64,000 nt of DNA, taken from contig NW_024735442.1 of the NCBI RefSeq assembly GCF_018991925.1, positions 1,080,001-1,144,000 on the forward strand, in the 5' to 3' direction. A model generated the notes under the pieces. The model did not search any database. It saw only the letters and a program-made list of their open reading frames with translations, and was not told the DNA's origin. Source of the stretch: Homarus americanus (Eukaryota > Arthropoda > Malacostraca > Decapoda > Nephropidae). Position 1 is the stretch's first letter; every line of letters begins with the position of its first letter. Positions 1-11,650 of this stretch are shown piece by piece. A program made the translations under genes and the position numbers.

Positions 1-103
1 AGAGGGCTTCCCTGCCACCATTATTACCAAGCAATGTTGTCAATGTTGCCAACACCCAGAAGAGGTGCTTGTCAATACTGCCAACACAGGGTAGAGATGG
101 TTG

Positions 104-222
104 TCAATACACACACACACATACATACATTACATATATACATACATACATACACACACACATACATACATACACACACACATACATACATACATACATA
201 CATACATACATACAGACATACA
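104..222. repeat. CA / CATA microsatellite
   Basis: Mixed (CA)n and (CATA)n. Bases 28-95 before it hold two diverged copies of a TTGTCAATACTGCCAACAC phrase and no gene. Confidence 0.9.
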
Positions 223-458
223 TTAGATACATATGGCTACGTGTCTCACATCACACACAATCACTTTGATAATTACACATTTCTTAGAACTATTAAAAGA
301 AATAATTTGACCATGAAAACACGTACAGGTATAAACCCAGTACTGTTTTTACTTTGTTTTAGGGTCATTAACGAGGTTTTAGTTTTAACGAGCAACTTTT
401 AAAAATTCCTTTTTTTACTTTATTCTCAAAACAAAACTATTTGTTTTATCTTTATTTA

Positions 459-637
459 CTCTGTTGTTCATCTTAAGTAACTTTATTCAAACTGTTGTTC
501 ATCTTAACTTTATTCACAGTTATTTATCTTAAGTAACTTTATTCACTGTTGTTCATCTTAACTTTATTCACTGTTGTTCATCTTAACTTTATTCACTGTT
601 GTTCATCTTAACTTTATTCACTGTTGTTCATCTTAAC
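459..637. repeat. 25-bp AT-rich minisatellite
   Basis: CTGTTGTTCATCTTAACTTT plus ATTCA, about seven copies; the first two are extended by TAAGTAACTTTATT. Confidence 0.9.
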
Positions 638-769
638 CCAAATTATTAAAAGTTTTCAAAAGTTTTATTATTTTTTCTCTTCAGGTCGAATACTTTATTT
701 TTTATTTAACACCTGAGAAATATTTCCTTCCTACCATTATACGATCCTTACGTCATTGTGTAATTACGC

Positions 770-980
770 CCAGATAATTCACAATACGAGCCGATGATTC
801 CAAATACGATCTAATAATATCAAATATGATCCAATAATTCCAAATACGGTCCAATAATTCCAAATATGGTCCGATAATTCACAATACGAGCCGATAATTC
901 CAAATACGATCTAATAATTCCAAATATGATCCAATAATTCCAAATACGGTCCAATAATTCCAAAAAACAATCCGATAACT
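770..980. repeat. About 20-bp minisatellite CCAATAATTCCAAATACGAT
   Basis: About ten diverged units with CGATAATTCACAATACGAGC variants, arranged so that an 80-100 base block is itself duplicated. Confidence 0.88.
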
Positions 981-1025
981 CAACCATACGTCCACTGGGT
1001 AATAATAACAATAATCACAAGCATA

Positions 1026-1083
1026 GTAAGGAAATACAACCCAACCCAACCCAACCCAACCTAACCTGACCTAACCTGACCTC
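1026..1083. repeat. Interstitial AACCC/AACCT array
   Basis: Units pass from AACCC to AACCT to AACCTGACCT. A shorter (AACCT)3 lies at 1257-1275. Confidence 0.85.
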
Positions 1084-1364
1084 GTATATCACAGCGCTGC
1101 AGGTAAATTAGTGAATAATTACTCATTGAAATGTGATCAAATGTAACCCAATCCACCCTGAAAAATTTAATTAATCAGTCAAATGCGTTCTACTTACTCT
1201 AATTTTACTTGAAATATATATATATACCTATCTGATCCCCAATGTGTTCATCTATAACCTAACCTAACCTAACACATAACATAACGTAAATTACTCATAT
1301 GTAAAATGAGTAGGATATTTTAGCTTCCCGAGTACGATTTATTCCCTGGAGTACAGTGTATATC

Positions 1365-1545
1365 TTAACCCTTTGATTACGATGAACTTAATCCCTTGAG
1401 TACGATGGCATTGTGCTTAGTGGGTTGTCATCGTACTCAAGGGTTAAGTCACTGTACTCAAGGGGTTAAATCACCGTACTCAAAGGATTAAATCACCGTA
1501 CTCAGAGGGTTAAATCATCATAATCAAAGGGTTAAATCACAGGTA
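1365..1545. repeat. Foldback minisatellite, TTGAGTACGATG family, locus 1
   Basis: The left half carries TTGAGTACGATG forwards and the right half carries it inverted. A 15-base perfect inverted pair is CCCTTGAGTACGATG (1393-1407) and CATCGTACTCAAGGG (1429-1443). The right half continues as about 23-base units of CGTACTCAAAGGGTTAAATC. Related loci are at 12283 and 14815. Confidence 0.85.
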
Positions 1546-1682
1546 CACAAGTATTTCAACAAAACATTCCTTGGGCACTTTCTGTTGTTTAAGATCATGT
1601 CATTAACTTACCTCTACAGGGACCCTTAGCACACAAACACATACCTAACCTGATCCAAGACACACGATCACACACACTAACT

Positions 1683-1806
1683 CACAAACAGACAGCACCA
1701 GCACTTCCACCTGCACCTCCACCAGCACTTCTCCACCAGCACCTCCACCAGCACCTCCACCTCCTCTCCACCAGCACCTCCACCTCCTCTCCACCAGCAC
1801 TTCTAC
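1683..1806. repeat. CACCAGCACCTCCACC repeat
   Basis: Short Pro/Ser/Thr-codon-like triplet repeat immediately downstream (minus strand) of the donor of exon 1824-1963. It is intronic by the splice site. Confidence 0.85.
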
Positions 1807-1823
1807 CTCCTCTCCTCACTCAC

Positions 1824-1963
1824 CTTGTGCTTGATGCCCTCCGTGGTCAGGTTGCTGAGGGAGGGGCTCTTACGGTCCCTCCCTGGCAGCCTGGTGCGGT
1901 ACCTCGACAGATCAGACTCCGAAGAGGCGTTGGGGAAAGGCTTGAGGATGTTGTTACGGGCGG
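1824..1963 (-). CDS. Internal exon of unidentified multi-exon gene (last one seen)
   Basis: 140-base exon on the minus strand. The acceptor (CTCGTCCTCGACACAG) follows a run of T and C, and the donor is AAG|GTGAGTGAG. It enters in phase 1 (its first two bases finish a codon begun by the G that ends exon 7185-7262, giving Ala) and leaves in phase 0. It encodes 46 whole codons, including ARNNILKPFPNASSESDLS, then YRTRLPGRDRKSPSLSNLTT and EGIKHK. The content is polar, Ser/Arg-rich and has no hydrophobic segment, so a cytosolic or disordered linker is likely. RKSPS and SESD resemble kinase sites. The family is not recognised. The transcript continues off the left edge, since a good donor ends this exon. 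Confidence 0.75.
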
Positions 1964-2334
1964 CTGTGTCGAGGACGAGGGAGAAAAAAAATATGTTAGT
2001 CAAAAATGAGAGAGAGAGAGAGAGAGAAAAGAGATAAAAGACAGTTAAAACAGAGAGAGAGAGAGACAGATAAACGACAGAATGTGACAGTTACATCCAA
2101 TACTTAGACAGCAATTATTACGTGATTGATTAAGAGTGAACATAAAATTAAAGATCATTTAACGAGGTCAGTGGAAAGTGTGGGGCGAGTCTGCTTTACC
2201 TACAACCTTAAATAACATCTAAGTCATTAATTAAGACAGACAGGTGTTGGAAGTAATCAGTGGCCATTACCTGTATCTTCTCCATCCGCTCGGAAATTCG
2301 ATTAGAACATTTATTTGTCTACAGTTGTTTTTTT

Positions 2335-2531
2335 CAATTAAGAGGAGGGTGCCGAGTTAAGAGGAGGGTGCCGAGTTAAGAGGAGGGTGCCGAGTTAAGA
2401 GGAGGGTGCCGAGTTAAGAGGAGGGTGCCAAGTTAAGAGGAGGGTGCCAAGTTAAGAGGAGGGTGCCGAGTTAAGAGGAGGGTGCCGAGTTAAGAGGAGG
2501 GTGCCAAGTTAAGAGGAGGGTGCCAAGTGCC
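2335..2531. repeat. 19-bp minisatellite AGTTAAGAGGAGGGTGCCG
   Basis: About ten copies, with GCCGAG and GCCAAG variants, in the intron left of exon 7185-7262. Confidence 0.93.
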
Positions 2532-2600
2532 AAACTACCGCAGGAGGGAGACAATGGGCAGGGAGCTCTGTCAATAAAAGGTTTAATTACTAACAAGAGT

Positions 2601-2602
<2 letters not shown>

Positions 2603-2639
<37 letters not shown>
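2603..2639. repeat. (CT)n microsatellite
   Basis: Pure CT, 37 bases. A second pure tract of 47 bases lies at 3251-3297. Confidence 0.97.
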
Positions 2640-2643
<4 letters not shown>

Positions 2644-3247
2644 CGGGACAGTATTACCATATGTATTTATTCAGGAATATATTTCAACCCCGAGATGGAT
2701 GTGGTTATCGTATGTTAATCAATGGGATATATTTCATACTTTAGGACAGGTTTATCGTCTGTTTATTCCTGGGATATACTTCAGATTTGGATGGGTTTAT
2801 AATCTACTTTAATTCAGGAATATATATCAAGCTTAGGTTAGGTTTATCATTTGTTTGTTTTGTCTTTTCTTTTCCTTGGGATATATTTCAAACTTCCTAG
2901 AATGGGATATAGTTCAAATTTCCTAACGTTAAAGAATTCAGTATTTTTCAGGTATGTATTCCGTAAACTTCTCCTGGATGAACCATTTGTATATAGAACA
3001 CCGGAATATGAATTCATCTATTTTGCTTTTAAAATTTGTAAATATTTCATTCTTTTCCCCATTCTAAAGGTCTGGAATGTTGGAATGCTCTTTTTTATGA
3101 TATTGGTCAAAAAAGATATTGGTTAAAGGAATCTCTGTATTTATTATGATGTTTTTTTTCATGAGGAGAGAAAATGTTTGTATGACGTCTGATTTCTATT
3201 AGGGGGGGGAGGAAGGGGGTATTTCCTGTCTCAAGGGGAAGAGACAA

Positions 3248-3299
<52 letters not shown>

Positions 3300-4275
3300 C
3301 CTTCACAAATGCTCTATTAAGTTCACCATTACAAGAGCCATTAGTATAGGGACAATCGCCATCAATTGCAACACAAGTTTCTCTCAGTTGGTAAAAGTTT
3401 CGGTGATCCTTCGTTATTTTCCACTGACCTCGTGACCTTTAACAACAATGCCATATTAAACCTTAACAGCACAACACAAGGCTCTTAATTAATTAGTCTT
3501 TGTTTACTGGCTGTGGTAAAACTTCTATGTATAAATAAATATAGATTTTTTTTATTACTTAGTTTAATTACAATCGTTAACTAGGTAGCAAATATACAGG
3601 TGTGTTTTTTTTGTTTTATTTCCGGTCAGTAAACCCACACCTGTATTGACCTGAACAGCAGCCATTATCAACACCATCCATGAACCTGAGACTAGGTTAG
3701 ATTAGGTTAGGTCACTCTTTGTAATGTTCGTAAGATAACTGTACCGAATGTTATGTTGTCTCTCTTTGTTTTGTACAGTCACAGACAAAAGTTCCTTTAC
3801 ATTCTCCCTCGAACGTGTGATAAAGTCAAATGAGATACTGTAGTGCCATCGAGGGGTGGTCAAGGTCAAGCAGTTCAGTGACTCGTTCCTACAAATTCAA
3901 AGTCTCGGGAGTGTAAAGGCACTTGTGCTCGTCACTGTACACCCACAACAGTAGTGAGTTTACCGATGAACACAAAACACACCTGTACTGTACACCATCA
4001 ACACAAGAAGATAAATAACTACCTGGGACTAATTACCTAAGACTAATTACCTGGGACTAATTACTAGACACACATGAGGGAACTACTGTATCTGAGAGAG
4101 GGATAATCCGTGCTGCTGGGAGCTAATGTCACACCTCCCAGCTCATGCATCTCCTAGGGGGGGGGGAGGAGGGGGTATAGGGAGAGGGAAGACTGCTATT
4201 GGCTGTCATCTACACGACTCCCAAGTCACGTCACGCGTTCATGGTAACTTACTGACCAATCAAAACGCCGCAGCT

Positions 4276-4278
<3 letters not shown>

Positions 4279-4328
<50 letters not shown>
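4279..4328. repeat. (GT)n microsatellite
   Basis: Pure GT, 50 bases, followed by diffuse CAAA repeats to about 4520. Confidence 0.97.
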
Positions 4329-4332
<4 letters not shown>

Positions 4333-4920
4333 TAGAAAGCTCCAGGCAGAAAGCTAAAGAAACAAACAAACAAAAACAAACAAACAAACAAGGTCTCACA
4401 TTCAGCTTAGTTTTAAAGACAGAATGTAGAAAAATCTTAAAGTAAACAAAGGAAATAAACAAAAATACAATCAGCTCAAAGGTTACAAACAAACCTTAAA
4501 AGATAAACAAACAAGAGAAAAAACAACAACTGAACTATGAAAACACATCTAAGAGGATAACAGCTGTAGTGTACACGAACAGATATGTAAACAACAGCCT
4601 AATGGAAACCAGACAAACGGAACTGTAAACAAATATGAGGTGTAAACAGCGTGAGGTCTACACAGTGGCAATGGTCAAGCTCAGACCAGTAACTGACTGA
4701 CCGAGGAAAAAAAACTGACTGCAGGACTAAACTGACTAAATTAACGGACTACTAAACTGACTGACTAAACTGAGAAAACTGACTGACTGAACTGACTGAC
4801 TGACTGACTGACGGAGTGACTTGAGAGCGTCGTGGCAGCTTAATGGTGCTACACTATGGGGGGGGGGAGGTGTGAACACAGGCACTGGTGAACTACAGTA
4901 TAATATAAACAAACACATCT

Positions 4921-5200
4921 GTAGTGGGGGGGCGGGGACCAGAGGGGCTGAGGGAACAGAGGGGTGAGGGGACCAGAGGGGGGTGAGGGACCAGGAGGGG
5001 GGGAGGGACCAGGAGGGGGTGAGGGACTAGAGGGGGGTGAGGGACCAGAGGGGGTGGGAATCAGAGGGGTGGAGGAACCAGAGGGGTGAGGGACCGAGGG
5101 GTGAGGGACCAGAGGGGGTGAGGACCAGGGGGAAGAGGGACCAGGAGAGGGGGAGACCGGGAGAAGTGTGAAGAGACCCTGGGGAGGGGAGAGACCAGGC
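4921..5200. repeat. GGGACCAGAGGGGGTGAG minisatellite
   Basis: About 15-18-base G-rich units over 280 bases. Long Pro/Ser frames on the minus strand are by-products. Confidence 0.85.
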
Positions 5201-5286
5201 AGTACGTGACATGCTACCAGGTTGGTGTTTGGGATAAAGAGGAGAGAGATCACACGAGGAAGAAGAGGAGGAAGAAAGGGATAAAC

Positions 5287-5410
5287 AGACAAAGAGGTGC
5301 CCTGAGACATGAGGTGCCCTGAGACAACATGAGGTGCCCTGAGACAACATGAGGGGCCCTGAGACAACATGAGGTGCCCTGAGACAACATGAGGTGCCCT
5401 GAGACAACAC
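5287..5410. repeat. 20-bp minisatellite GAGGTGCCCTGAGACAACAT
   Basis: Six units, the first shortened. Confidence 0.93.
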
Positions 5411-5777
5411 CCTCACACTTGTATGGACCAAACCCTATCAACACTAGTCCTACAGTGACGTCACCAACACTATAAATATCTAAGAAACTACAAAAAATAT
5501 TCTTTAATAATCTGATAAATAAAAAAAAAACATAATTAATTTTACTTTATAATCTTTTTGAGTATTTTAATTTCCTCCCCAAGTCGATAATCGTAAACTT
5601 TAACATTTACGACAAACTTTTTAAACCGGTGACGTAAACCTCCCTTTACTGAACGACATTCCTTAGGGGGCAGTGAAACTTCAGCCTAGACCACCTTCCC
5701 TCGCTCATACGTCACTGTCTAACGTTAAGTTTTACCACAAAAACCAAAAACCTTCAATAAAGTGAAATACTGATGCA

Positions 5778-5780
<3 letters not shown>

Positions 5781-5847
<67 letters not shown>
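5781..5847. repeat. (GA)n microsatellite
   Basis: Pure GA, 67 bases. A twin of 56 bases lies at 6092-6147. Confidence 0.97.
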
Positions 5848-5852
<5 letters not shown>

Positions 5853-6087
5853 TGGGCAGTAATGTGGATGAAGACAGGGACGAATGTCGGGGTTGAATTT
5901 GCAGTGTCTGCAAGCAAATATATATCGTTCACCTCTGTTGTACCTGAGAGAGAGATGATAACATGAGTGGATGGTCGGTATGGTGGGGGAGGTAAGTATG
6001 GGTGGGTGCTTAGTGGCATGGATGGTAGGAGGCAGTATGGTAATGGTGTGGTAGGAGATAATAGACACCATGAATCTATTGTAGTAG

Positions 6088-6149
<62 letters not shown>

Positions 6150-6447
6150 CGGCAGTTTCTCCCCATAAACTACAAATTCCTCACAGGTCAAAGGTCACGC
6201 ATGTCGAAGGTGAATGATTAATGACACGCTGATGGAGTGATTAGCACGGGTCTACAGGTCACAAAAGTTCCCACAATACCACACAAGGTCACACAAGGTC
6301 ACACAAGGTCACACAAGGCCACATAAGATCACAAAGGCCACAGCAATTAAATATTACTACTCATAGCACAATATAGTCAACAACACAGCACGGGAGACCT
6401 GACCTGACCTGACTCCTAGTGTGAACCTGACCTATTTTCTCCTCGTG

Positions 6448-6958
6448 AAGAGAAACGGAGAGGAGGAGGAGGAGGCGGAAAAGATTGAGGACCGGGAAGA
6501 TACAGGGGAGGGGAGGGGGGAGGAGGAGGAGAAGAAAGGAGGAGGAAGAGAGGAGAAGGGAGGAAGAGGAGAAAGAGGAGGAGGAGGAGGAGGAGAAAAA
6601 GATTGGCGACTGGAAGGTAAAGAGGAGGAAGATATATAAGGGACGAAAGAGGAGGAGACGGAGAAGCGGGAAGAAGATAAAGAGGAGGAGTGAGATGAAA
6701 AAAGAAAAAAGAGGAAGACAGAAGGGAAGAGGAGAAGAGGAAGAAAAGAGGGGAGAGGAGAAGAGGAAGAAAAGAGGGGAGAGGAGAAGAGGAAGAAAAG
6801 AGGGAAGAAGAGAAGAGGAAAAATGGAGGGAAGAGGAGGAGAAGAGAAGAGGATAAAGGGAGGGAAGAGGAGAAGAGGAAGAACGGAGGGAAGAGGAGAA
6901 GAGGAAGAAAGGAGAGAAGAGGAGAAGAGGAAGAAAGGAGAGAAGAGGAGAAGAGGAA
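6448..6958. repeat. 510-base polypurine (GAGGA/AAGAGG) tract
   Basis: Nearly unbroken A/G on the plus strand with a diverged 28-35-base higher-order unit (GGGAAGAGGAGAAGAGGAAG). Such mirror-like purine tracts can form triplex DNA. Flanking frames are artefacts. Confidence 0.9.
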
Positions 6959-7098
6959 TCACCACCATCCCTGCCACCTCCCTATCACCTCAACTCCTAA
7001 GATACTACTCACCCCCCTGGCCTCTCACACTACCACTACCTCACCACCATCCCCCGGTACCTCAAGGTTTGATTATATATTCTGGAGGCAAAGTCCTT

Positions 7099-7100
<2 letters not shown>

Positions 7101-7166
<66 letters not shown>
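7101..7166. repeat. (GA)n microsatellite next to a splice donor
   Basis: Pure GA, 66 bases; on the minus strand it is (CT)n starting 18 bases past the donor of exon 7185-7262. Confidence 0.97.
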
Positions 7167-7168
<2 letters not shown>

Positions 7169-7184
7169 CCACACATGGGTTTAC

Positions 7185-7262
7185 CTGGATCAAGGTTGCC
7201 GAAGGTGTGAGGTCTGTGTTTACTGCCGCTCAGGCCAGGCTGGGAGGGGTCGCTGGGATACA
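7185..7262 (-). CDS. Internal exon of the minus-strand gene
   Basis: 78-base exon, acceptor ATCCTTGCAG, donor CCAG|GTAAACCC, phase 1 in and phase 1 out. It reads YPSDPSQPGLSGSKHRPHTF then GNLDP. Joined to 11512-11650 the junction codon is ATG (Met); joined to the cassette 10644-10694 it is CTG (Leu). Downstream the final G joins CC of 1824-1963 to give Ala. It is Pro/Ser/Gly-rich and looks disordered. A long CT tract (7101-7166 read on the minus strand) begins 18 bases past the donor and may bind PTB-type regulators. No known domain is seen. Confidence 0.75.
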
Positions 7263-7645
7263 CTGCAAGGATACAACATACAACAACCGATACAACATAC
7301 AACAACCGATACAACATACAACAGCATACAACAGTACCAAGAGTAAAAAAAAACAAAAGAGGAGGGGGTATTAGAATTAGAGATAGAGAGAAAGAAAGAT
7401 AGAGAGACAATCATTAAAGACTATATAACAACATCAAAGGTCAACTAATTCTAAGAGGCTGGGTAGTTATCACGGGCTGACTCTTGTGGTTCGGACTTTC
7501 TATATAATCAAATTTATTACATAGATATAAAATAATCTATCTCACATAGGAGCTAACAAACATAAAACAACTATTTTCTTATATATTAACCAACTCAAAT
7601 AGTATAGTCTATATTTCTCATTATCCATTAACAGAGATAAATGAG

Positions 7646-7796
7646 CAATAAACTACCTTACTATTAAATAACCACAACAACATTATCAATCACAATAAAC
7701 TACCTTACTATTAAATAACCACAACAACATGATCAATCACAATAAACTACCTTACTATTAAATAACCACAACAACATTATCAATCACAATTCACTA
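7646..7796. repeat. 47-bp repeat, three copies
   Basis: AATAAACTACCTTACTATTA followed by AATAACCACAACAACATTAT and CAATCAC occurs three times in AT-rich intron. Confidence 0.9.
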
Positions 7797-7900
7797 AAAT
7801 ACCATAAGAAAGTCAAAACAAGTCAAGTCAGTCCGCTGAACATCACACGCAAGATATATGAAAGAGATTATATTTCTTTCTTAACTAATTACTTGTAAAC

Positions 7901-8136
7901 AGGAGATAGGGAGGTTAAATAGGAGATAGGGAGGTTAAATAGGAGATAGGGAGGTTAAATAGGAGATAGGGAGGTTAAATAGGAGATAGGGAGATTAAAT
8001 AGGAGATAGGGAGGTTAAATAGGAGATAGGGAGGTTAAATAGAGATAGGGAGGTTAAATAGGAGATAGGGAGGTTAAATAGGAGATAGGGAGGTTAAATA
8101 GGAGATAGGGAGATTAAATAGGAGATAGGGAGACAG
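7901..8136. repeat. 20-bp minisatellite AGGAGATAGGGAGGTTAAAT
   Basis: About twelve near-identical copies, one missing GG and two with GATTAAAT. Confidence 0.95.
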
Positions 8137-8395
8137 ACTAACAGACAAACGGAGCAATCAATGTACACTTACAAGCTTTGCCATACATACCCACTTGTTA
8201 CTTCAAGCACGGAAGAAGGGGAGGGGGGATGATGGGGAGAGTTAACTTACAACATTTGGGGGGTGGTGGGGCAGGGTATATAAGGGGTTAAAATAAATGG
8301 GGAGGGGAGGGGTTAACAAATTGGGAGGGTAGGGGAGAGAATTATGGGTTTGTGGGTCTACGGTGGTCTATTGACAAAGTGGGCGAGGAGAAGGA

Positions 8396-8800
8396 CGACG
8401 AGGGGGAGGGGACGAGGGGAAGGGGAAGAGAGAAAGGGGATGAGGGGAAGGGGATGAGGGAAGGGGACGAAGGACGGAGGAGAGGGAAGAGAGGAAAGGG
8501 ATGAGGGGAAGGGGACGAGAGGGAAGGGGACGAAGGGGACGGGGACGAGAGGGAAGGGGACGAAGGGGACAAATGGAGGAGAGGTATGAGCGAGGGAAGG
8601 GGGACAAGACAAAGGGAAGGAAAGGGGAAGTGTGTACTAGAGAGGAGAGGAGAGGCAAGAGGAAGGAGGAAGGAAAGGAGGAGGTGGAGGCTTTCATTTT
8701 TCTCTATGGAGGAGCAGGAGGGGAAGGTAGAGGAGGAGGAGGAGAGGAAGGAGGAGGAGGAGGAGAGGAAGGAGGAAGAGGAGGAGGCAAGCCAGACTGA
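8396..8800. repeat. Purine-rich GGGGACGAGGGGAA and GGAGGA tracts
   Basis: Two adjoining G/A-rich blocks on the plus strand separated by a short mixed stretch. No coding signal. Confidence 0.85.
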
Positions 8801-9357
8801 GGGGGGGGAAAGTTGAGTGTCGTTTACTTTCATTCAGTTGAGGGGAGAAACGGCCGCTAGGTGAAGCAAGGGAGGAGAACAATCTTACACTGTGCACGAC
8901 AACTCTGACAGTGTAAGACATAAGACACAACTTACACTGTATCATCATTATACACTGTGACTGTATAAAACAATACTGTATCAACTTATTTTTTTAGACA
9001 AGAGAGAAAAGATATACAATTCACTCTATGAGAACAAGAGATTAATCTGGCCTACAATGATATACATATATATTTAGATCTTCAAATAGTAAATCAATTC
9101 TTGTCTCAAACTGCATTTACCATCAGGTCATAAAATTAACTATAATGAAAGGTATAATTAATTAGATCAGAAGGGATGACTCATTGAAATAAAGTCATAA
9201 AGGCATAGAAAAAATATACCTATCTGGATATATGATACATTTCTTGAGGAGAATAAATACCTGTACAGTACAATGACCAAATTACTATATTATGTCAAGT
9301 AGGAAAAATGTACTGGCAGGAAGGACAGTATTGAGCTGGAGGGTGTACAGTATGTTC

Positions 9358-9365
9358 GTGTGTGT

Positions 9366-9424
<59 letters not shown>
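9358..9424. repeat. (GT)n microsatellite
   Basis: GT with one CT step. Confidence 0.97.
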
Positions 9425-9426
<2 letters not shown>

Positions 9427-9479
9427 ACTCAATGCACTTACAACAAGGGAATATATAAGCTCCACTGGCGGGAATAAAA

Positions 9480-10643
9480 TAAATGTAAATTATTTGAGTC
9501 ATTCACAGGTAAGTAACAAGTAAGTCTGTTTAACATGAATAATGAATCTGAATAAAATCTTTAAAGTAGAATAAATAAATACATATTTTCCCTTCAATCG
9601 TTGTCATTCATTCATTCACTTCTACTGTAAATGAATGAATGACAATAATTACTGTTGTTAGCCATAAAAATTTTGATGTTATTAAAGCTCTGAATAATAA
9701 TGAACAGGTGAGGAGTATTAGAACAAAGCCATCAAGGTGTGTCTTTAACGAGGTGTTGTAGCCACTTAGAGATTAATTAACACCTAAACAACCCTCTATG
9801 CTGCCCCCGTGTGTAGCGTTCCTATAAGACCAAACAAGTGATATGTATATAATTTAAAAACACTAAATACAAACCCTGACGATCCTGTTACAGCATTTAT
9901 AATTTTACCAACAATACTTAGATAAAATTATATGGTTTCGAAATACAGGTAAGATAATGTAATTCCCTGAATCACCTTCTTTAATGTGAAAAAAAATATA
10001 TAACAGGGTTTTTATCGGTATACTGTATAACTGAATAAAAAAATGGCGGCTATATTTAGAGCCACAAGGGACAACTCCAGAGATTCACTTGATGACAAAT
10101 CAACAATATTTTTTTTTTCAGAATCATTTCAATTGAACTTAAAACTACACATTTTATAATCATTATCCACAAACATCAAAATATTATACCAGAATTAAAA
10201 AAAAAAACGGTACCATCATCTGCGTTCATTGTTGCTTCTGTCATAAGTGGGCCTGTAGAGGCTCTTAAGTGGCGTCTAAGGAGAATAAATAGTACTCGAG
10301 TGTGCTGATGTGGTGGTGCAGCCAAGACACTTACGGAGTGGCTATAGTTAAAGGTGTGTCAAGGAAGAAGGGAAGGGGAGGAGGGATGTTCAGCCATGTA
10401 AGTACCACTCAAAAAACAGTGCTTAAAATGTAGAGACAAATGTATACACACACAAAAAAAATAACTAGAATCATATAAGCAAATAACTAGAACTAAATAT
10501 GTCTTAATCTTAGACAGTCTACAGTCAAAATCAAGCTACTCTGAGGACGCTAAGTGTATGGCTGACTAGACTGAGCTAAGTCACAAGAACCTATGGCTAG
10601 TCTGCATCAAAGCCACAGTCTGCCACACTAAAATATTACGTAC
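9480..10643. other. Unique AT-rich intron segment
   Basis: No tandem repeat, no convincing exon and no element apart from the cassette exon that ends it. Of note only ATGAATGAATGACA and its inverse near 9605-9645, an imperfect palindrome. Confidence 0.6.
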
Positions 10644-10694
10644 GACTGTTTAGCGAGATTGACGATTCGCTTGCTTGATCTTCCAAACTTTCTT
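10644..10694 (-). CDS. 51-base candidate cassette exon
   Basis: Minus-strand exon with a good acceptor (TCATCTTTTTTGCAG) and a good donor (C|GTACGTAAT). Its length is exactly 17 codons and it is phase 1 in and out, so it can be included or skipped between 11512-11650 and 7185-7262 without changing frame. Included, it adds ESLEDQASESSISLNS flanked by junction Lys and Leu codons. This acidic, Ser-rich insert has CK2-like and basic-free Ser clusters, unlike the basic exons around it. The other two frames contain stops. It sits in an otherwise non-repetitive 1.7 kb intron segment. No transcript evidence is available here. Confidence 0.62.
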
Positions 10695-11160
10695 CTGCAA
10701 AAAAGATGATTTAAAAAGTAGCAGTGACAGCAGAGAGACAAAACTACAGCCAAAAACATGATGAAAAAAAAGCCTACAGTAAGAGAGTTATAATAAGCCA
10801 CAGAAGCACCATATAAAGTATTGGAATTGAAGGAAAAATGGACAAATTCCTCAATATTTACATCATCTTAAAACACTGAAAAAAAACAAAGGAACATCAT
10901 ACCAAAAGCATCAGTGAGGAACATTGGGCCAAACAGACTACAGAAAAACATACATCTTTTGTTTATAAGCCCCAAAAAACACCAAACAAAAATCTAAAAA
11001 CATCTTGGACTCAAAAATTATTCGGAAAAAGTCACCCCAAAGGAGGAATACACTATCAAGTACAGTAAGGTTGGTGCAGAAACTGGCTTTAAAACTACAG
11101 CATTATATTATTATTATTCTTTTAAGGTAAGGGAAATTACAACAAAAAACTGGCTTTGTT
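10695..11160. other. Unique A-rich intron segment
   Basis: Between the cassette exon and exon 11512-11650. AAAACA-rich, with no repeat or reading frame of note. Confidence 0.6.
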
Positions 11161-11368
11161 TACCCAAGGAGGTCACAGCTAAACACGGACAAACACAGCA
11201 ACACAAGAGGGTGGGGTGGTGGGCGCTTAGACACACCCGGGGGAGCCACTAAAGGGAATTTATTCATAGGTTGAGCATCAGAGGTGACAAAAAATAAAGA
11301 GTTTGTTTCGTAAGTTTCTATGATCTGGAAGAAGATAAGAATTGGACCTGAGAAATACATTTTTAGCT

Positions 11369-11371
<3 letters not shown>

Positions 11372-11409
<38 letters not shown>

Positions 11410-11492
11410 AAAGAAGTAAATAAAGCGAGAGAAAAAAAGAAAGAAGGGGGAAAGAAGAATCTAGTAAATGGAGAGAGAGAGAGAGAGAGAGA
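11372..11492. repeat. Two (GA)n tracts flanking an AAAGAAAG stretch
   Basis: GA at 11372-11407 and 11471-11492; the second, read as (CT)n, begins about 20 bases past the donor of exon 11512-11650. Confidence 0.95.
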
Positions 11493-11511
11493 TAAACCTG
11501 AACACACGTAC

Positions 11512-11650
11512 TTGTTGAGATGGTAGCAGAGCGAGAGGGGAACTCCCTGCCGGAGGGCTGAGAGACGCGGTGGTGGCTGATGGCGTCTAGGGAGGTGGCC
11601 GGACGCATGGACGACCTGCTCCGCCCGGACTCCTCTGCAAAGGACCCCAT
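11512..11650 (-). CDS. Internal exon, Ser/Arg-rich
   Basis: 139-base exon, acceptor CTCCTCCTCCAG, donor CAACAA|GTACGTGTG, phase 0 in and phase 1 out. The 46 codons begin MGSFAEESGRSRSSMRPATS and continue LDAISHHRVSQPSGREFPSR and SATIST. RSRSSM, RPATS and RSAT resemble basophilic kinase or 14-3-3 sites, which is inference from motif only. The ATG at the exon start directly follows the acceptor and is in frame with the upstream exon, so it need not be an initiator. A CT microsatellite starts about 20 bases after the donor and another lies further into the intron. The product is not recognised. Confidence 0.78.

Noticed and set aside
2272..2325. Possible minus-strand exon ending ATACAG|GTAATGGCC
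   Set aside because: The open 48-base version is phase 0-0, which cannot sit between 7185-7262 and 1824-1963 (both phase 1 at that junction). An 18-base version would fit but has no pyrimidine tract.
6285..6325. AGGTCACACA repeats resembling nuclear-receptor sites
   Set aside because: They form a simple 10-base tandem repeat; site similarity is incidental.
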